Origin: an uncultured Nitrospira sp.
GTDB lineage: Bacteria; Nitrospirota; Nitrospiria; Nitrospirales; Nitrospiraceae
DNA length: 33,777 nucleotides
Assembly (NCBI GenBank): GCA_902500755.1
Contig: CABVRV010000038.1
Coordinates: forward strand, 1 to 33,777
Direction of reading: 5' to 3'
The position numbers were made by a program, and so were the translations under genes. This document shows, piece after piece, positions 15,335 through 23,047 of the stretch. The notes beneath the pieces were generated by a model that made no database searches, had not been told where the DNA came from, and saw only the letters and a program-made list of their open reading frames with translations. Numbering within the stretch: position 1 is the stretch's first letter; each line of letters starts with the position of its first letter.

Positions 15335-15961
15335 ATGCCAACTTCTCTCCATATAAAAGGCCATCTAGTTGTTGTCAGTCTCTTACTGTTTGGAATGAGC
15401 GCACTCGTAGGGGATCAAGGGAAGGTGTTTGCCGGTGAAAAGCAGCTCAGGACACAACCATTGGGTCATGACTCTTCGGCGCCCCTCTACAAGTTTCGGC
15501 TTCCAGATATCGACGGCCACCCCATCGACCTTCAGATCTTTAAAGGAAAGGTCCTGTTGATCGTGAACACGGCGAGCATGTGCGGGAATACTCCGCAATA
15601 TGCCGGTCTTCAGGAAATGTATGACCGGTATCGAGACCGTGGATTCGAGGTGTTGGCTTTTCCGGCCAATGATTTTGGGCAGCAGGAACCAGGGACGAAT
15701 GAAGAGATCAAAGGCTTTTGTTATACGAAGTACAGTATCAGCTTCCCGCTCTTCTCCAAAATCAGCGTCACGGGAACATCGCAGCATCCACTCTACCAAT
15801 ATCTCACCAAACAGAGTCCCTTCCTAGGCCGGGTGACGTGGAACTTCCAGAAGTACCTCGTGGATCGGTCTGGTCGGGTGATTGGGAAATACGATCCAGG
15901 AATGAACCCACTGGCACAGCCGATTATTGCCGATCTCGAAAAAGCGTTGGCAAAGAGTTGA
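15335..15961 (+). CDS. Exported glutathione peroxidase-family thiol peroxidase
   Basis: 208 residues, a glutathione peroxidase fold with an added N-terminal signal peptide (HLVVVSLLLFGMSALVG, likely cleavage near residue 34 at FAG-E), so it acts outside the cytoplasm. Active-site motifs are NTASMCGNTPQYAGLQEMY with the peroxidatic Cys, FPANDFGQQEPG with the Gln, the second Cys in IKGFCYTKYSISFPLF, and VTWNFQKYLVDRSG with the Trp and Asn. The presence of the second Cys points to thioredoxin-type rather than glutathione-dependent recycling. It reduces hydroperoxides. AAGGGAG precedes the ATG. It is followed after 13 bases by an adhesin-E-like gene in the same operon. Confidence 0.93.
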   Translation: MPTSLHIKGHLVVVSLLLFGMSALVGDQGKVFAGEKQLRTQPLGHDSSAPLYKFRLPDIDGHPIDLQIFKGKVLLIVNTASMCGNTPQYAGLQEMYDRYRDRGFEVLAFPANDFGQQEPGTNEEIKGFCYTKYSISFPLFSKISVTGTSQHPLYQYLTKQSPFLGRVTWNFQKYLVDRSGRVIGKYDPGMNPLAQPIIADLEKALAKS

Positions 15962-15974
15962 AGCAGAAGGAGAC

Positions 15975-16427
15975 ATGGCGAAATATCCGATCAAGATATT
16001 CCAAGCCTGCTTGATAGTGGCCTTCTGTGCGATGGCGGCGTACGCTCCTCTGGCCGGCGCCGTTGCGCAGGCAGCGGACTGGATGAACGTCGGCGGAACT
16101 CACAAGTTCGATCGCTATGTGGATATGACCACCATTGGAGCCTCCGAACATCGGGTGACGCTGTGGACCTTGCGAGACTTTCGCGTGGAACGAGCGATTC
16201 CACGAGGTCCCTATCGCTCAATCAGGATTAAACGCCAATACGATTGTCATGAGAAGAAGAGTCGATCACTGCATCATTGGTTCTATAAACAGGCCATGGG
16301 ACAAGGCCGCGTGTTCTATGCGGCACGGGCTACACGGGAGTGGTCCCGCGTGATTCCTGGTAGCGATGACGAATCAGAAATGAAAATCGCCTGCCGATCA
16401 GTCTTGGCATCGCGAGGCATACGATAG
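15975..16427 (+). CDS. Surface-adhesin-E-like secreted protein
   Basis: 150 residues from ATG 15975, with AGAAGGAGA just upstream. A signal peptide is clear (IFQACLIVAFCAMAAYAPLA, cleavage after AVAQA near residue 33). The mature part fits the surface-adhesin E pattern: DWMNVGG, RYVDMTTIG, VTLWTLRDF, YDCHEKKSRSLHHW, REWSRVIPGSDDE and a final Cys, where the two Cys probably form a disulphide. In other bacteria this family binds host matrix. Here, in what looks like an environmental bacterium, it may simply be a small periplasmic or surface protein. It is co-transcribed with the peroxidase. Confidence 0.72.
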   Translation: MAKYPIKIFQACLIVAFCAMAAYAPLAGAVAQAADWMNVGGTHKFDRYVDMTTIGASEHRVTLWTLRDFRVERAIPRGPYRSIRIKRQYDCHEKKSRSLHHWFYKQAMGQGRVFYAARATREWSRVIPGSDDESEMKIACRSVLASRGIR

Positions 16428-16616
16428 CGTTTTCCGAGAGTGGAGGCCGATCAGGGACTCCTCAATCAAGTTCGAGTGAGCACAGGAAAGGCAAACTTGC
16501 GCCAATAGCTTGTTATGTTCCTGCCGAGGACCGAATTACTTCTCCTGCACCCGTTCTTGTGCTGATCCCACACGATCAATTTCTTGTAAGTAGACCCAAT
16601 GTACGGTGAAAACACC

Positions 16617-16644
16617 TTGACGTTGCCCGCTCCACAAGTACAAT
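16617..16644 (+). promoter_or_regulatory. Promoter of the OmpA-type gene pair
   Basis: TTGACG (16617-16622) and TACAAT (16639-16644) are separated by 16 bases, giving a leader of about 38 bases to ATG 16689. Both hexamers match the housekeeping consensus at five of six positions. Confidence 0.65.
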
Positions 16645-16688
16645 GCACAGCGTCAATACCACTGCGCACTCCTTACGAGGTAATAGCT

Positions 16689-17234
16689 ATGTACAGCAAG
16701 GATTCCAAGTTGGTTGGAATCGGAGTCGTCCTGATTATTTTGACCTTTCTTCTTTGTCAGGAATCTCCCACCTCGACTCCTTCGCGGTCCACGACGCATT
16801 CAATGGCTCCCTCTTCCCCTGTGACAATACCGGACGAACCATCAATCCCCTCCCCGGTAGTCATGAAGAAAAAGATTGATGACGTGTTGACCGGACGAAC
16901 CATCGCCTTTCAAACCAGCAGCGCCGTCCTACTACCGGAAGGTCGGTCGACCCTCGATCATGTCTTGCCGATTCTACAACAGAACCACACCGCCGCTTTT
17001 GAAATTGGCGGCCATACCGATAATGTCGGAGCGCAAGAGAAGAACCTAGCGCTGTCAGAAAATCGCGCGAAAGCCGTCATGGATTACTTGGTGTCGAAAG
17101 GAGTGGCCGCGAATCGACTCACGTTCAAAGGCTATGGAGCCTCGCGTCCGCGCGCCGATAACGTGACGACTGAAGGGCGATCCCGAAATAGGAGAATCGA
17201 ATTCCTCGTTCGGGTGAAAGGAGAGCAGCCATGA
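16689..17234 (+). CDS. OmpA-family peptidoglycan-binding membrane protein
   Basis: 181 residues from ATG 16689, after GAGGTAATAGCT. Residues about 8-23 (VGIGVVLIILTFLLC) form a single membrane anchor or uncleaved signal. A Ser/Pro/Thr-rich linker follows to about residue 75. The C-terminal OmpA domain has TIAFQTSSAVLLPEGRSTLD, then FEIGGHTDNVGAQEKNLALS, RAKAVMDYLVSKGVAANRL, FKGYGASRPRADN and RSRNRRIEFLV, with the Asp and Arg that hold the diaminopimelate of peptidoglycan. It probably tethers the inner membrane to the wall. It overlaps the next gene by an ATGA, so the two products likely work together. Confidence 0.9.
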   Translation: MYSKDSKLVGIGVVLIILTFLLCQESPTSTPSRSTTHSMAPSSPVTIPDEPSIPSPVVMKKKIDDVLTGRTIAFQTSSAVLLPEGRSTLDHVLPILQQNHTAAFEIGGHTDNVGAQEKNLALSENRAKAVMDYLVSKGVAANRLTFKGYGASRPRADNVTTEGRSRNRRIEFLVRVKGEQP

Positions 17235-17731
17235 GCTCGTGGGTCTGTTGGTTGCCTGGCTTGCTGGGCGCAGGGCTTATTGGGTGGGGCCTCCAAGGTA
17301 TGCGATTTCGTCCGTGGGCCGCTGAAAAAAAGAAGGAAATTGTTCGACTATCCGAAGAGCTAGCGTCGTTACAGAAATCCCAGGCGCTTGTTAGGACGAT
17401 CGAGAAACGGGTGGAAGTGCCGGTCGAGAAGATCGTGGAGAAACCAGTGGAACGGCAGGTGGATAATCCGGCACACGTGGCGCGGATCAAATCGCTGGAG
17501 AGTGAAGTGGCGGTGATCGGGGGGTTGCGTGAGCAGATCGCCAAGTTGGAGGCGCAGCCACCAAAGACGGTGGAGAAGATCGTGGTGGAGAAGCGGGTGG
17601 AAGTACCGGTGGAGAAACTGGTGGAAAAAATCGTATACCGGGACAAACCGGTCCAGACCAAGCCGCTTGAAGCAACTACACCGAACGATGGCAGGAAGCC
17701 TCCTCAACGCAGTCCGGATGATCTCAAATGA
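17231..17731 (+). CDS. Membrane-anchored coiled-coil protein with VEVPVEK repeats
   Basis: 166 residues. Its start overlaps the OmpA-type stop by four bases. The N-terminal helix (WLPGLLGAGLIGWGLQG, about 7-23) anchors it in the membrane. The rest is charged and coiled-coil-like, and the motif EKRVEVPVEKIVEKPVER (about 58-75) recurs as EKRVEVPVEKLVEKIVYR (120-137). These Val/Glu/Pro/Lys repeats would form an extended, elastic-looking spacer. No enzymatic motif is present. Together with the OmpA-type partner it may form a periplasm-spanning structure; that is inference from coupling and topology. Confidence 0.75.
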   Translation: MSSWVCWLPGLLGAGLIGWGLQGMRFRPWAAEKKKEIVRLSEELASLQKSQALVRTIEKRVEVPVEKIVEKPVERQVDNPAHVARIKSLESEVAVIGGLREQIAKLEAQPPKTVEKIVVEKRVEVPVEKLVEKIVYRDKPVQTKPLEATTPNDGRKPPQRSPDDLK

Positions 17732-17962
17732 ATATTTTGTGTCGGTCATCCCATCCAGAAGAAATTTTCTCTCTCACTCGCGTGCTCGTCGAAACTTTTT
17801 CCCTTTCAGGTCGTATGTTCTCCATGAGTCGATTGCCGTTGGTCGCATTTCTCTCACTTTCTTGAGCAATCTCTCGCCCTATGAAATAGTGGCGACACGG
17901 TGCTCGCCATAACTTCTCTGGCACCCACCCCATCATTTTCATATGTGGAGGTCTGAACTATG

Positions 17963-18346
17963 ATGTCTATGCTCATATCCTACCGATATACCGTGTTGCT
18001 GTCTTTCATACTGGTCTTGGTGACAGGCTGTGCCCAATCTGTCTCGCAGGGACATTCGTCACAGGAATACCTCGGGATGGGAATCGTGTCGGGGACGTTG
18101 GGCGAGCAGCAGCGTGTTGCCCAGTGCGTCGGGGAGCCGTCCTCTGTATCCGTAGTTGGCCAAGTGCAGGCCTTAGAGGGCGGTGCCTATCTGGTCCGAG
18201 ACGCCCAAGGGCGGGAAGTCCGTATTCCGCATGATGAGAATACGAGGATTGACCGTCCGGCCCATGTGGGCGACCACATTCAATCTTGGCTCGATCGTCA
18301 TGGGCGCGCCGTGCTCATTCGTAGTCTGGATGGAAGTGGTCGATAG
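17963..18346 (+). CDS. Lipoprotein with OB-fold-like domain
   Basis: About 127 residues; ATG 17960 and ATG 17963 are adjacent, and GTGGAGG precedes them. The signal (YTVLLSFILVLVTGC) ends in the lipobox LVTGC. The C-terminal half (SVVGQVQALEGGAYLVRDAQ, then REVRIPHDENTRIDRPAHVG) has the strand pattern of the small OB-fold YgiW/YdeI-type proteins, with a conserved-looking GD...W motif after it. It is probably attached to the outer membrane. The function is unknown. It is separated from the OmpA-type pair by 230 bases. Confidence 0.68.
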   Translation: MSMLISYRYTVLLSFILVLVTGCAQSVSQGHSSQEYLGMGIVSGTLGEQQRVAQCVGEPSSVSVVGQVQALEGGAYLVRDAQGREVRIPHDENTRIDRPAHVGDHIQSWLDRHGRAVLIRSLDGSGR

Positions 18347-18491
18347 CGCGCGCCTACCTTCGATGTTGAATGCCACGTGCCTGAACAAATGGATGACGGT
18401 CCGGGCACGCGAGTCATACGAATAACCCATCGTATGTATAAAACAAGACTTGCCTTCAAGGTTCCACTTTTGGGGGTTTTTATAAAATGCC

Positions 18492-18521
18492 TTGATAGAG
18501 CGCCTATAGTAGGTGCATAAT
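18492..18521 (+). promoter_or_regulatory. vapBC promoter with embedded operator
   Basis: TTGATA (18492-18497) and CATAAT (18516-18521) are 18 bases apart. Between them lies GCGCCTA-TAG-TAGGTGC (18500-18516), an inverted repeat with six of seven arm pairs matching. This is the expected place for a VapB-bound operator that blocks RNA polymerase. Confidence 0.65.
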
Positions 18522-18562
18522 GATGAAGCCTGGAAAGATGCATTTGCTTGGGGGGCGGCACC

Positions 18563-18796
18563 ATGGCCAAACTTAACGTGTCCATCGACGATCAGTTACG
18601 AGATGAGCTTTTTAGGCTTGTTCCACCTCGACGGCGGAGCCATGTGGTGAACGAAGCGCTCCGGCATGAACTGCTTCGACGGAAGCGCCGGCAGGCGACC
18701 GAAGTGGTGCATCGCTTGCGAAAGCGAAGTGCGACTCTGACGGGGCAGGAAATTGTCGATGCGGTCCGTCGAGATCGGGAGCGAACTGATCGATGA
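18563..18796 (+). CDS. vapB: VapB-type antitoxin
   Basis: 77 residues from ATG 18563 after a GGGGGG run. The N-terminal ribbon-helix-helix motif reads AKLNVSIDDQLRDELFRLVP and RRRSHVVNEALRHELLRRKR. The basic C-terminal helix (RDRERTDR) would contact the toxin. The ATG of vapC overlaps its stop by four bases. It neutralises VapC and probably represses from the inverted repeat 47 bases upstream. Confidence 0.88.
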   Translation: MAKLNVSIDDQLRDELFRLVPPRRRSHVVNEALRHELLRRKRRQATEVVHRLRKRSATLTGQEIVDAVRRDRERTDR

Positions 18797-19224
18797 TTCT
18801 CGTGCCCGATGCCTCCGTCCTCTTGAAGTGGGTCTTGGAACAAGAGGATGAGCCTGACCATCGCAAAGCCATCCAATTGCAACAGGCACTGCTCGACGAA
18901 TCGATTGAGATTCGGTTACCGACGCTCTGGAGGTATGAAGTAGGGAATGTGTTGGGCCTTAAAAAGCCGACTCTGGCCGTCGAACTGATGAGTGCCTTGT
19001 TGGCGTACGAATTTGACGAGGTTCCGTTGCGGACGGAGTATGGACTGGCTGTGCTCGAACATATGCGGGAGGTGAAGCACGTCACCTTCTATGACTCCGC
19101 CTATCACGTGCTGGCTATTCGTGCCAAAGGCTTGTACCTCACCGCGGATACGGCCTACGTCAAGCGCGCTAAAGCGAAAGGGTATGTGGCGCTCTTGTCA
19201 GAATGGAAAGGCCCAGTGCCGTAA
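18793..19224 (+). CDS. vapC: VapC-type PIN-domain ribonuclease toxin
   Basis: 143 residues. PIN acidic residues are all visible: Asp6 in LVPDASVLLKWV, Glu49 in WRYEVGN, Asp101 in TFYDSAYHVLA and Asp119 in LTADTAYVKRA. They would bind Mg or Mn and cleave RNA, tRNA in many relatives. It is translationally coupled to vapB by an ATGA overlap. It is complete and appears functional. Confidence 0.93.
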   Translation: MILVPDASVLLKWVLEQEDEPDHRKAIQLQQALLDESIEIRLPTLWRYEVGNVLGLKKPTLAVELMSALLAYEFDEVPLRTEYGLAVLEHMREVKHVTFYDSAYHVLAIRAKGLYLTADTAYVKRAKAKGYVALLSEWKGPVP

Positions 19225-19319
19225 GACCGTTTTCTGACGAATCACAAACTGTGATGTGCGTTTCCCTCGTCTATCTTCGCGCCGGCTGCAGTTTCGGCTC
19301 GCACGTCCTTGGCATCATG

Positions 19320-19353
19320 AATAGAAAAAACTCCCGGCACCTTTTCTGACTCG
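19320..19353. repeat. GAAAAGACTCCCGG-type repeat, copy 1
   Basis: AATAGAAAAAACTCCCGGCA followed by CCTTTTCTGACTCG. The ends AGAAAA and TTTTCT pair, and the loop carries CTCCCGG. Related copies lie at 20049-20080 and 20120-20148. Confidence 0.6.
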
Positions 19354-19436
19354 AGTCGTAGTATGCCGTCATCATCGCGCAGAAATCAGTGGTGGCCAGA
19401 TTCCAGGCTCCGCTAGGCATCCTAAGACGGATCGAC

Positions 19437-19442
19437 TATAAT
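19437..19442 (+). promoter_or_regulatory. Probable -10 of hicBA
   Basis: A perfect TATAAT lies 37 bases before the hicB ATG. No convincing -35 sits 16-18 bases upstream, so the promoter may depend on an activator or be extended by neighbouring bases. Confidence 0.45.
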
Positions 19443-19478
19443 GCGTTGTGCAATGGATTTGAAGTGAGGTAATGGGCT

Positions 19479-19703
19479 ATGGCCACGAGAAGCTATACGG
19501 CTATCGTTGAAAAGGAAGGCTCCGGTTATGTTGCGCTCTGTCCGGAACTCGACGTGGCGAGTCAAGGAGAGTCCGTCGAATCCGCCACGGCCAATCTGAA
19601 AGAAGCGGTCGAACTCTTTCTCGAATGCGCGGATCCCACCGAAGTCGAACGCCGACTCCATACCCAGGTGTTTATCACCCGCTTCGAAGCGGCACATGGG
19701 TAA
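19479..19703 (+). CDS. hicB: HicB-type antitoxin
   Basis: 74 residues with the HicB fold: SYTAIVEKEGSGYVALCPEL, then DVASQGESVESATANLKEAV and ELFLE. The degenerate RNase-H-like domain is present. There is no obvious extra DNA-binding domain beyond the short C-terminal tail. Gene order is antitoxin first, overlapping the toxin by eight bases. The ATG follows GTGAGGTAATGGGCT. Confidence 0.9.
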   Translation: MATRSYTAIVEKEGSGYVALCPELDVASQGESVESATANLKEAVELFLECADPTEVERRLHTQVFITRFEAAHG

Positions 19704-19917
19704 GCTCCGCGTCCTGTCCGGGCGAGATGTCTGCGGCGTCCTTGAGCAACACGGGTTCCAGATCGTCCGTCAACGCGGAAGCCACATCGTCATGCAACGT
19801 CGAACCAACTCCGGCACAGTGACCGTCCCTGTTCCCGATCACCCTGAGTTGAGGATCGGAACGCTGCAATCGATCATTCGGCAAAGCAGGATCGCTCGAA
19901 CCGCCTTTGAAAGCTGA
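19696..19917 (+). CDS. hicA: HicA-type mRNA interferase toxin
   Basis: 73 residues, double-stranded-RNA-binding-like fold. SGRDVCGVLEQHGFQIVRQR leads to GSHIVMQR with the catalytic His30, then VPVPDHPELRIGTLQSIIRQ. It cleaves mRNA when free of HicB. All motifs are complete, and the start is inside the 3' end of hicB, so it is translationally coupled. Confidence 0.93.
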   Translation: MGKLRVLSGRDVCGVLEQHGFQIVRQRGSHIVMQRRTNSGTVTVPVPDHPELRIGTLQSIIRQSRIARTAFES

Positions 19918-20048
19918 CCTTCAGTACGACAGCCTCTACCGTCAATGCGAATCGGCGCACGCTGTAGCTGTTAGGCGGTCGTCTGACAAGCGGCGCGATC
20001 TCCCTGTACGGCTTCTTGGCATAGTCAGTGAGAGTCCAGGGTATTCCG

Positions 20049-20080
20049 AATAGAAACGACTCCCGGTACATTGTTTCATG
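20049..20080. repeat. GAAAAGACTCCCGG-type repeat, copy 2 (degenerate)
   Basis: AATAGAAACGACTCCCGGTA followed by CATTGTTTCATGATG. It keeps the GACTCCCGG core, but the right arm has diverged. Confidence 0.5.
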
Positions 20081-20119
20081 ATGAGCGGCGTCGGTGTGGA
20101 GGAACAGACTTCACATCAC

Positions 20120-20168
20120 AACAGAAAAGACTCCCGGTACCTTTTCTGGTTCGGTACCTTTTCTGGTT
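20120..20168. repeat. GAAAAGACTCCCGG-type repeat, copy 3 with partial duplication
   Basis: CAGAAAAG, the loop ACTCCCGGTAC and CTTTTCTG form a perfect 8-bp stem. TCGGTACCTTTTCTGGT then repeats the right half again at 20151-20167. It sits downstream of the - strand cluster and could act as a terminator for it. Confidence 0.6.
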
Positions 20169-20174
20169 GGTGGT

Positions 20175-20714
20175 TCATGACCTTTGTTCAAAACCTTGGA
20201 GGGCCGCTTCCGTGAGAATGTAAACGAGGGCTAAGAAGAGCAGAACAAATTTGGCTCCAGCAAAGCCGCCCGCTGTTTTAGCCATTGTTTCCGAGGCGCC
20301 GTGCTCAATCATGTCAAGGAGCGCATAGTTCTCGACCGCGTCAAATAGACCGGTTAATAAGACCACCCATGAAAGAGTGCTGCCGATGGTAGCCCGCACA
20401 GTATTGTGGGTTGAATCGGCTAGCATCCCACATGCGAGAGAAAATAATAGTGGGTAGAACAGCAAAAAAACATTGTCCCACTTCAGCTGCCAGCGTGCGA
20501 TACCCAGCGAATTCTTCCATGAATTCAGTATGGCTTCAGCCTTAGCTTTAGTCCAACTCAACTGAAACGAGATCATACCGCTCGGGGATGCGGCAGTTAC
20601 TAACGGTTGGCCTTGGGATCGCAGTCTCAATGCCAATACGGCAGTCACTAGTACGAGCGCCGTCAGTGTGTACCATCGATACGGATACGGAACCCATGAA
20701 GAGGGGGGCACCAT
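20175..20714 (-). CDS. Four-helix integral membrane protein
   Basis: 179 residues. Hydrophobic segments lie at about 15-30 (TLTALVLVTAVLALRL), 83-98 (FLLFYPLLFSLACGML), 111-127 and 152-168. Between the first and second helix is an exported or cytosolic part with the pattern ISFQLSWTKAKAEAILNSW, and then LTGLFDAVENYALLDM. I recognise this as a conserved membrane protein type but know no function. AAGGAG stands 8 bases before the ATG. It is the last gene of a - strand run headed by membrane and lipoproteins, 79 bases after the patatin gene. Confidence 0.75.
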   Translation of the reverse strand: MVPPSSWVPYPYRWYTLTALVLVTAVLALRLRSQGQPLVTAASPSGMISFQLSWTKAKAEAILNSWKNSLGIARWQLKWDNVFLLFYPLLFSLACGMLADSTHNTVRATIGSTLSWVVLLTGLFDAVENYALLDMIEHGASETMAKTAGGFAGAKFVLLFLALVYILTEAALQGFEQRS

Positions 20715-20793
20715 AGGTCACTCCTTGTTGCCTGATATCCACTGAAACCATCCTCAATTGCGAACGGTAGGACCGCAGCCTCCAGTATGAGCC

Positions 20794-22683
20794 CTACAAC
20801 GGTGGGCGAATACGCAGCGCCGGAATTGGAATGGATGTGAACGGGATTGACCTGTTGAGAGGCTGAATTTTCTGTGCGAGGTCTACAAGTTCATTGACAA
20901 AGTTGTTCAAGTCATTGCAGTTTCTGTTTGTCATCTGGTCCGGATAACCAGGAGGATAAGGTTTCTTCATATTGGTCTGGATAGCGGTCAAAAGGCTCAT
21001 GAAATTAGTCGCGTATGGATTCCCATTGCCATTGAGACTGACAGCAGAAATAACCCCAGGTGATCGAGCGGCGAGCATATTCAGGAGGACGTGTAATCGA
21101 ATGAACCGATGTTCATCCCATCCGGTGATCGCGGTTCCATTCTGTGGACGATTGAACTTACTCACAAGTTGTCGAATGGCGCTCTTGCCGCGATCAGCAA
21201 CAGCAGTAATCTCATCCTTGTTCATGTTGAGATTTAGTCCGCCCTCAGTTTTGCTCAGTCTGACCTTGGCGACTCTATCTCTCACCCCCGGCATACGCGT
21301 TAGCGAATTATCGTTCCAGTTTTGCATCGCACCGACAACCGCACTGATAAACCAGCCTAATGTGCCAGCGTCTTTTTTTCGTTCCACTTTGTCAGATAGA
21401 TAGTTCGAGTATTCTTCGTACCCGTCACTGTAGGTTTTTGCGATGAAGATATCGTCTTGTCCATCCAGTTTGGGTTCCAAGGTGAGGCCAAAGGTGGGCC
21501 ATCGTGGGAGTAGATCATCGAAGAGGTGGATGGGAAAGTTGGAGCTGATCCCGCCATCTGAGAACCAGCATCGCAGAAATTCTTTGCTTCCTGAAGCTGG
21601 TGAGCGTGCGATATTGCAGTGGAGTGGAATGGGTGTGAAAAGAAATGGGAACGACATGCTCAAGCGTGCAGCCAACAGAACAGGAAAATTTTGGGGAGCG
21701 GGTAATAGCAGATGCTCTTTCTCGTCGTTCGTTTTCTGATTTGATCGAGAGTATTTCACCAGATGATTGATGATGTCATCCGGCAGATATTTCTTCATGT
21801 CCGCCCGGGTAAAATAGAGCTCTTCGTTGTCGGCCAACGGGAAAATATAGGGCCGACCGTGAGAGAGGTTGGTCGAGAACATCTGAAGATCAATTGAACG
21901 TTCTTCCGACCCATCTGATCCTTTTGCACGCCAAAGATCCCCGAAGGTCAGAGGGGGGTCCGTCACGCGCCGACCCGCTGCCCGCTGTATATGTCCATGC
22001 AGCCAAGGGGTGAGCGCTTCGTTTCTCTTGTCTGTTGTCAAGCCGGTACATAGGCCAAGGCCCTTCTCGACCAGTCGCCTTGTGACATCACGATAGAACC
22101 AGATACCGATCGGCCAAGGCGCGATGAGTGCAAAGAAGATCAAAGCGAGGAGGAACCCATACAGCCAGGTGTCGATATACAAGTGGCCGACATATTGTCC
22201 GTAATAACGCGTGAGCCCCCATACGACCAGCCCTATGATGCCTGCTGTGAGCAGTGTGGCCTGCCAATAGGCTTTCATGAATCCGATCAGAATATGAACG
22301 ATCCGCGAGGGTGTAGTTTCTCGATTCAACCCCGCGAGAAGCACCGAGTAGAGTCGTCGCAGAGCAGGCTGAGGTTGAAACAAACTGAGCAATTTACTCC
22401 CGCCTGATTCCACTGGTTTCCCAAGCTCTGTCGGAAGGTCTTTGAGGAGAGCAAAGCCGGCCAGTGAATCGGTCTGTCGTCGCTGATATTCCGCTGCTGC
22501 CGTGATGGCTGCGGCGATGGCCCCGACAGATGTCCCTCCGATACTTTGAAAACGATAGTGGCAGGAGAGCTCAGCAATCGCCGTGGGATAGGCCACTCCG
22601 CTTGCCACACCCCCTTTCATGACCAGATCGCAGAAGGGGAGGTCTTCAGTTTTTAATGTCTGAGTCTCGGTTATCACGATCAC
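20794..22683 (-). CDS. Membrane-spanning patatin-like phospholipase
   Basis: 629 residues, well above the roughly 300 of a simple patatin. The catalytic dyad is intact: oxyanion loop MKGGVASGVAYP (22-33), nucleophile elbow GGTSVGAIAAAI with Ser52, and SDGGISSNFP with Asp376. Two membrane helices are inserted between elbow and Asp (about 141-159 and 173-196), followed by a long cytosolic or periplasmic region. The enzyme would be a membrane-embedded lipid acyl hydrolase. It is unlike the free CapV effectors of CBASS in having the insertion. No cyclase is seen nearby. Its start is ATG 22683, with no strong ribosome site. Its - strand neighbours encode further membrane and lipoproteins. Confidence 0.9.
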   Translation of the reverse strand: MIVITETQTLKTEDLPFCDLVMKGGVASGVAYPTAIAELSCHYRFQSIGGTSVGAIAAAITAAAEYQRRQTDSLAGFALLKDLPTELGKPVESGGSKLLSLFQPQPALRRLYSVLLAGLNRETTPSRIVHILIGFMKAYWQATLLTAGIIGLVVWGLTRYYGQYVGHLYIDTWLYGFLLALIFFALIAPWPIGIWFYRDVTRRLVEKGLGLCTGLTTDKRNEALTPWLHGHIQRAAGRRVTDPPLTFGDLWRAKGSDGSEERSIDLQMFSTNLSHGRPYIFPLADNEELYFTRADMKKYLPDDIINHLVKYSRSNQKTNDEKEHLLLPAPQNFPVLLAARLSMSFPFLFTPIPLHCNIARSPASGSKEFLRCWFSDGGISSNFPIHLFDDLLPRWPTFGLTLEPKLDGQDDIFIAKTYSDGYEEYSNYLSDKVERKKDAGTLGWFISAVVGAMQNWNDNSLTRMPGVRDRVAKVRLSKTEGGLNLNMNKDEITAVADRGKSAIRQLVSKFNRPQNGTAITGWDEHRFIRLHVLLNMLAARSPGVISAVSLNGNGNPYATNFMSLLTAIQTNMKKPYPPGYPDQMTNRNCNDLNNFVNELVDLAQKIQPLNRSIPFTSIPIPALRIRPPL

Positions 22684-22823
22684 CTTCTCACTTGACAGTT
22701 GATCCGAGGATATCCACCAGATGCTTTAGTCATCGGCGATAGTTCTCCCACGAGCGACAGTATCGAGCCAAGTGTCAATGACTGGTGCCTCAATCATGCC
22801 CAGGCACGACCGATCTTTCATAC

Positions 22824-23036
22824 CTAGTCGCGCTGAATCATGATGTTATTTATATGCATGATCATGCGAGGGTGGTCATCAGGTTGTACCGTCAGAACGT
22901 CATCATCGAGGCGTTCCAATAGAGCGAGTGTGGTTCCGATACCTGGTATTAAGATCGAGACCTTTTCTCCATCCGAGATGATTGCTTTAACAATCTTGGC
23001 GAGTTTACCGATAGAAGTATCCCTGGTTGTAGGCAT
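22824..23036 (-). CDS. Small barrel-like hypothetical protein
   Basis: 70 residues with GAGGAAC before the ATG. The pattern KVSILIPGIGTTLALLERLD, then DDVLTVQPDD and MIMHINNIMIQ resembles a short Sm-like or SH3-like beta-barrel such as Hfq-type proteins. That is a guess from strand spacing only. It is cytosolic. It is 11 bases downstream of the lipoprotein gene and 140 bases before the patatin gene, so probably one operon. Confidence 0.6.
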   Translation of the reverse strand: MPTTRDTSIGKLAKIVKAIISDGEKVSILIPGIGTTLALLERLDDDVLTVQPDDHPRMIMHINNIMIQRD

Positions 23037-23047
23037 GGTCTGTTCCT

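Noticed and set aside
16466-16669. 67-codon - strand frame with CTCGAGNVKVFSPYIG
   Set aside because: It overlaps the OmpA-type promoter, lacks a ribosome site and matches nothing I recognise.
20794-22683. CBASS system with a CapV-type patatin
   Set aside because: The patatin has inserted membrane helices and there is no cGAS-like cyclase, sensor or E1/E2 accessory nearby.
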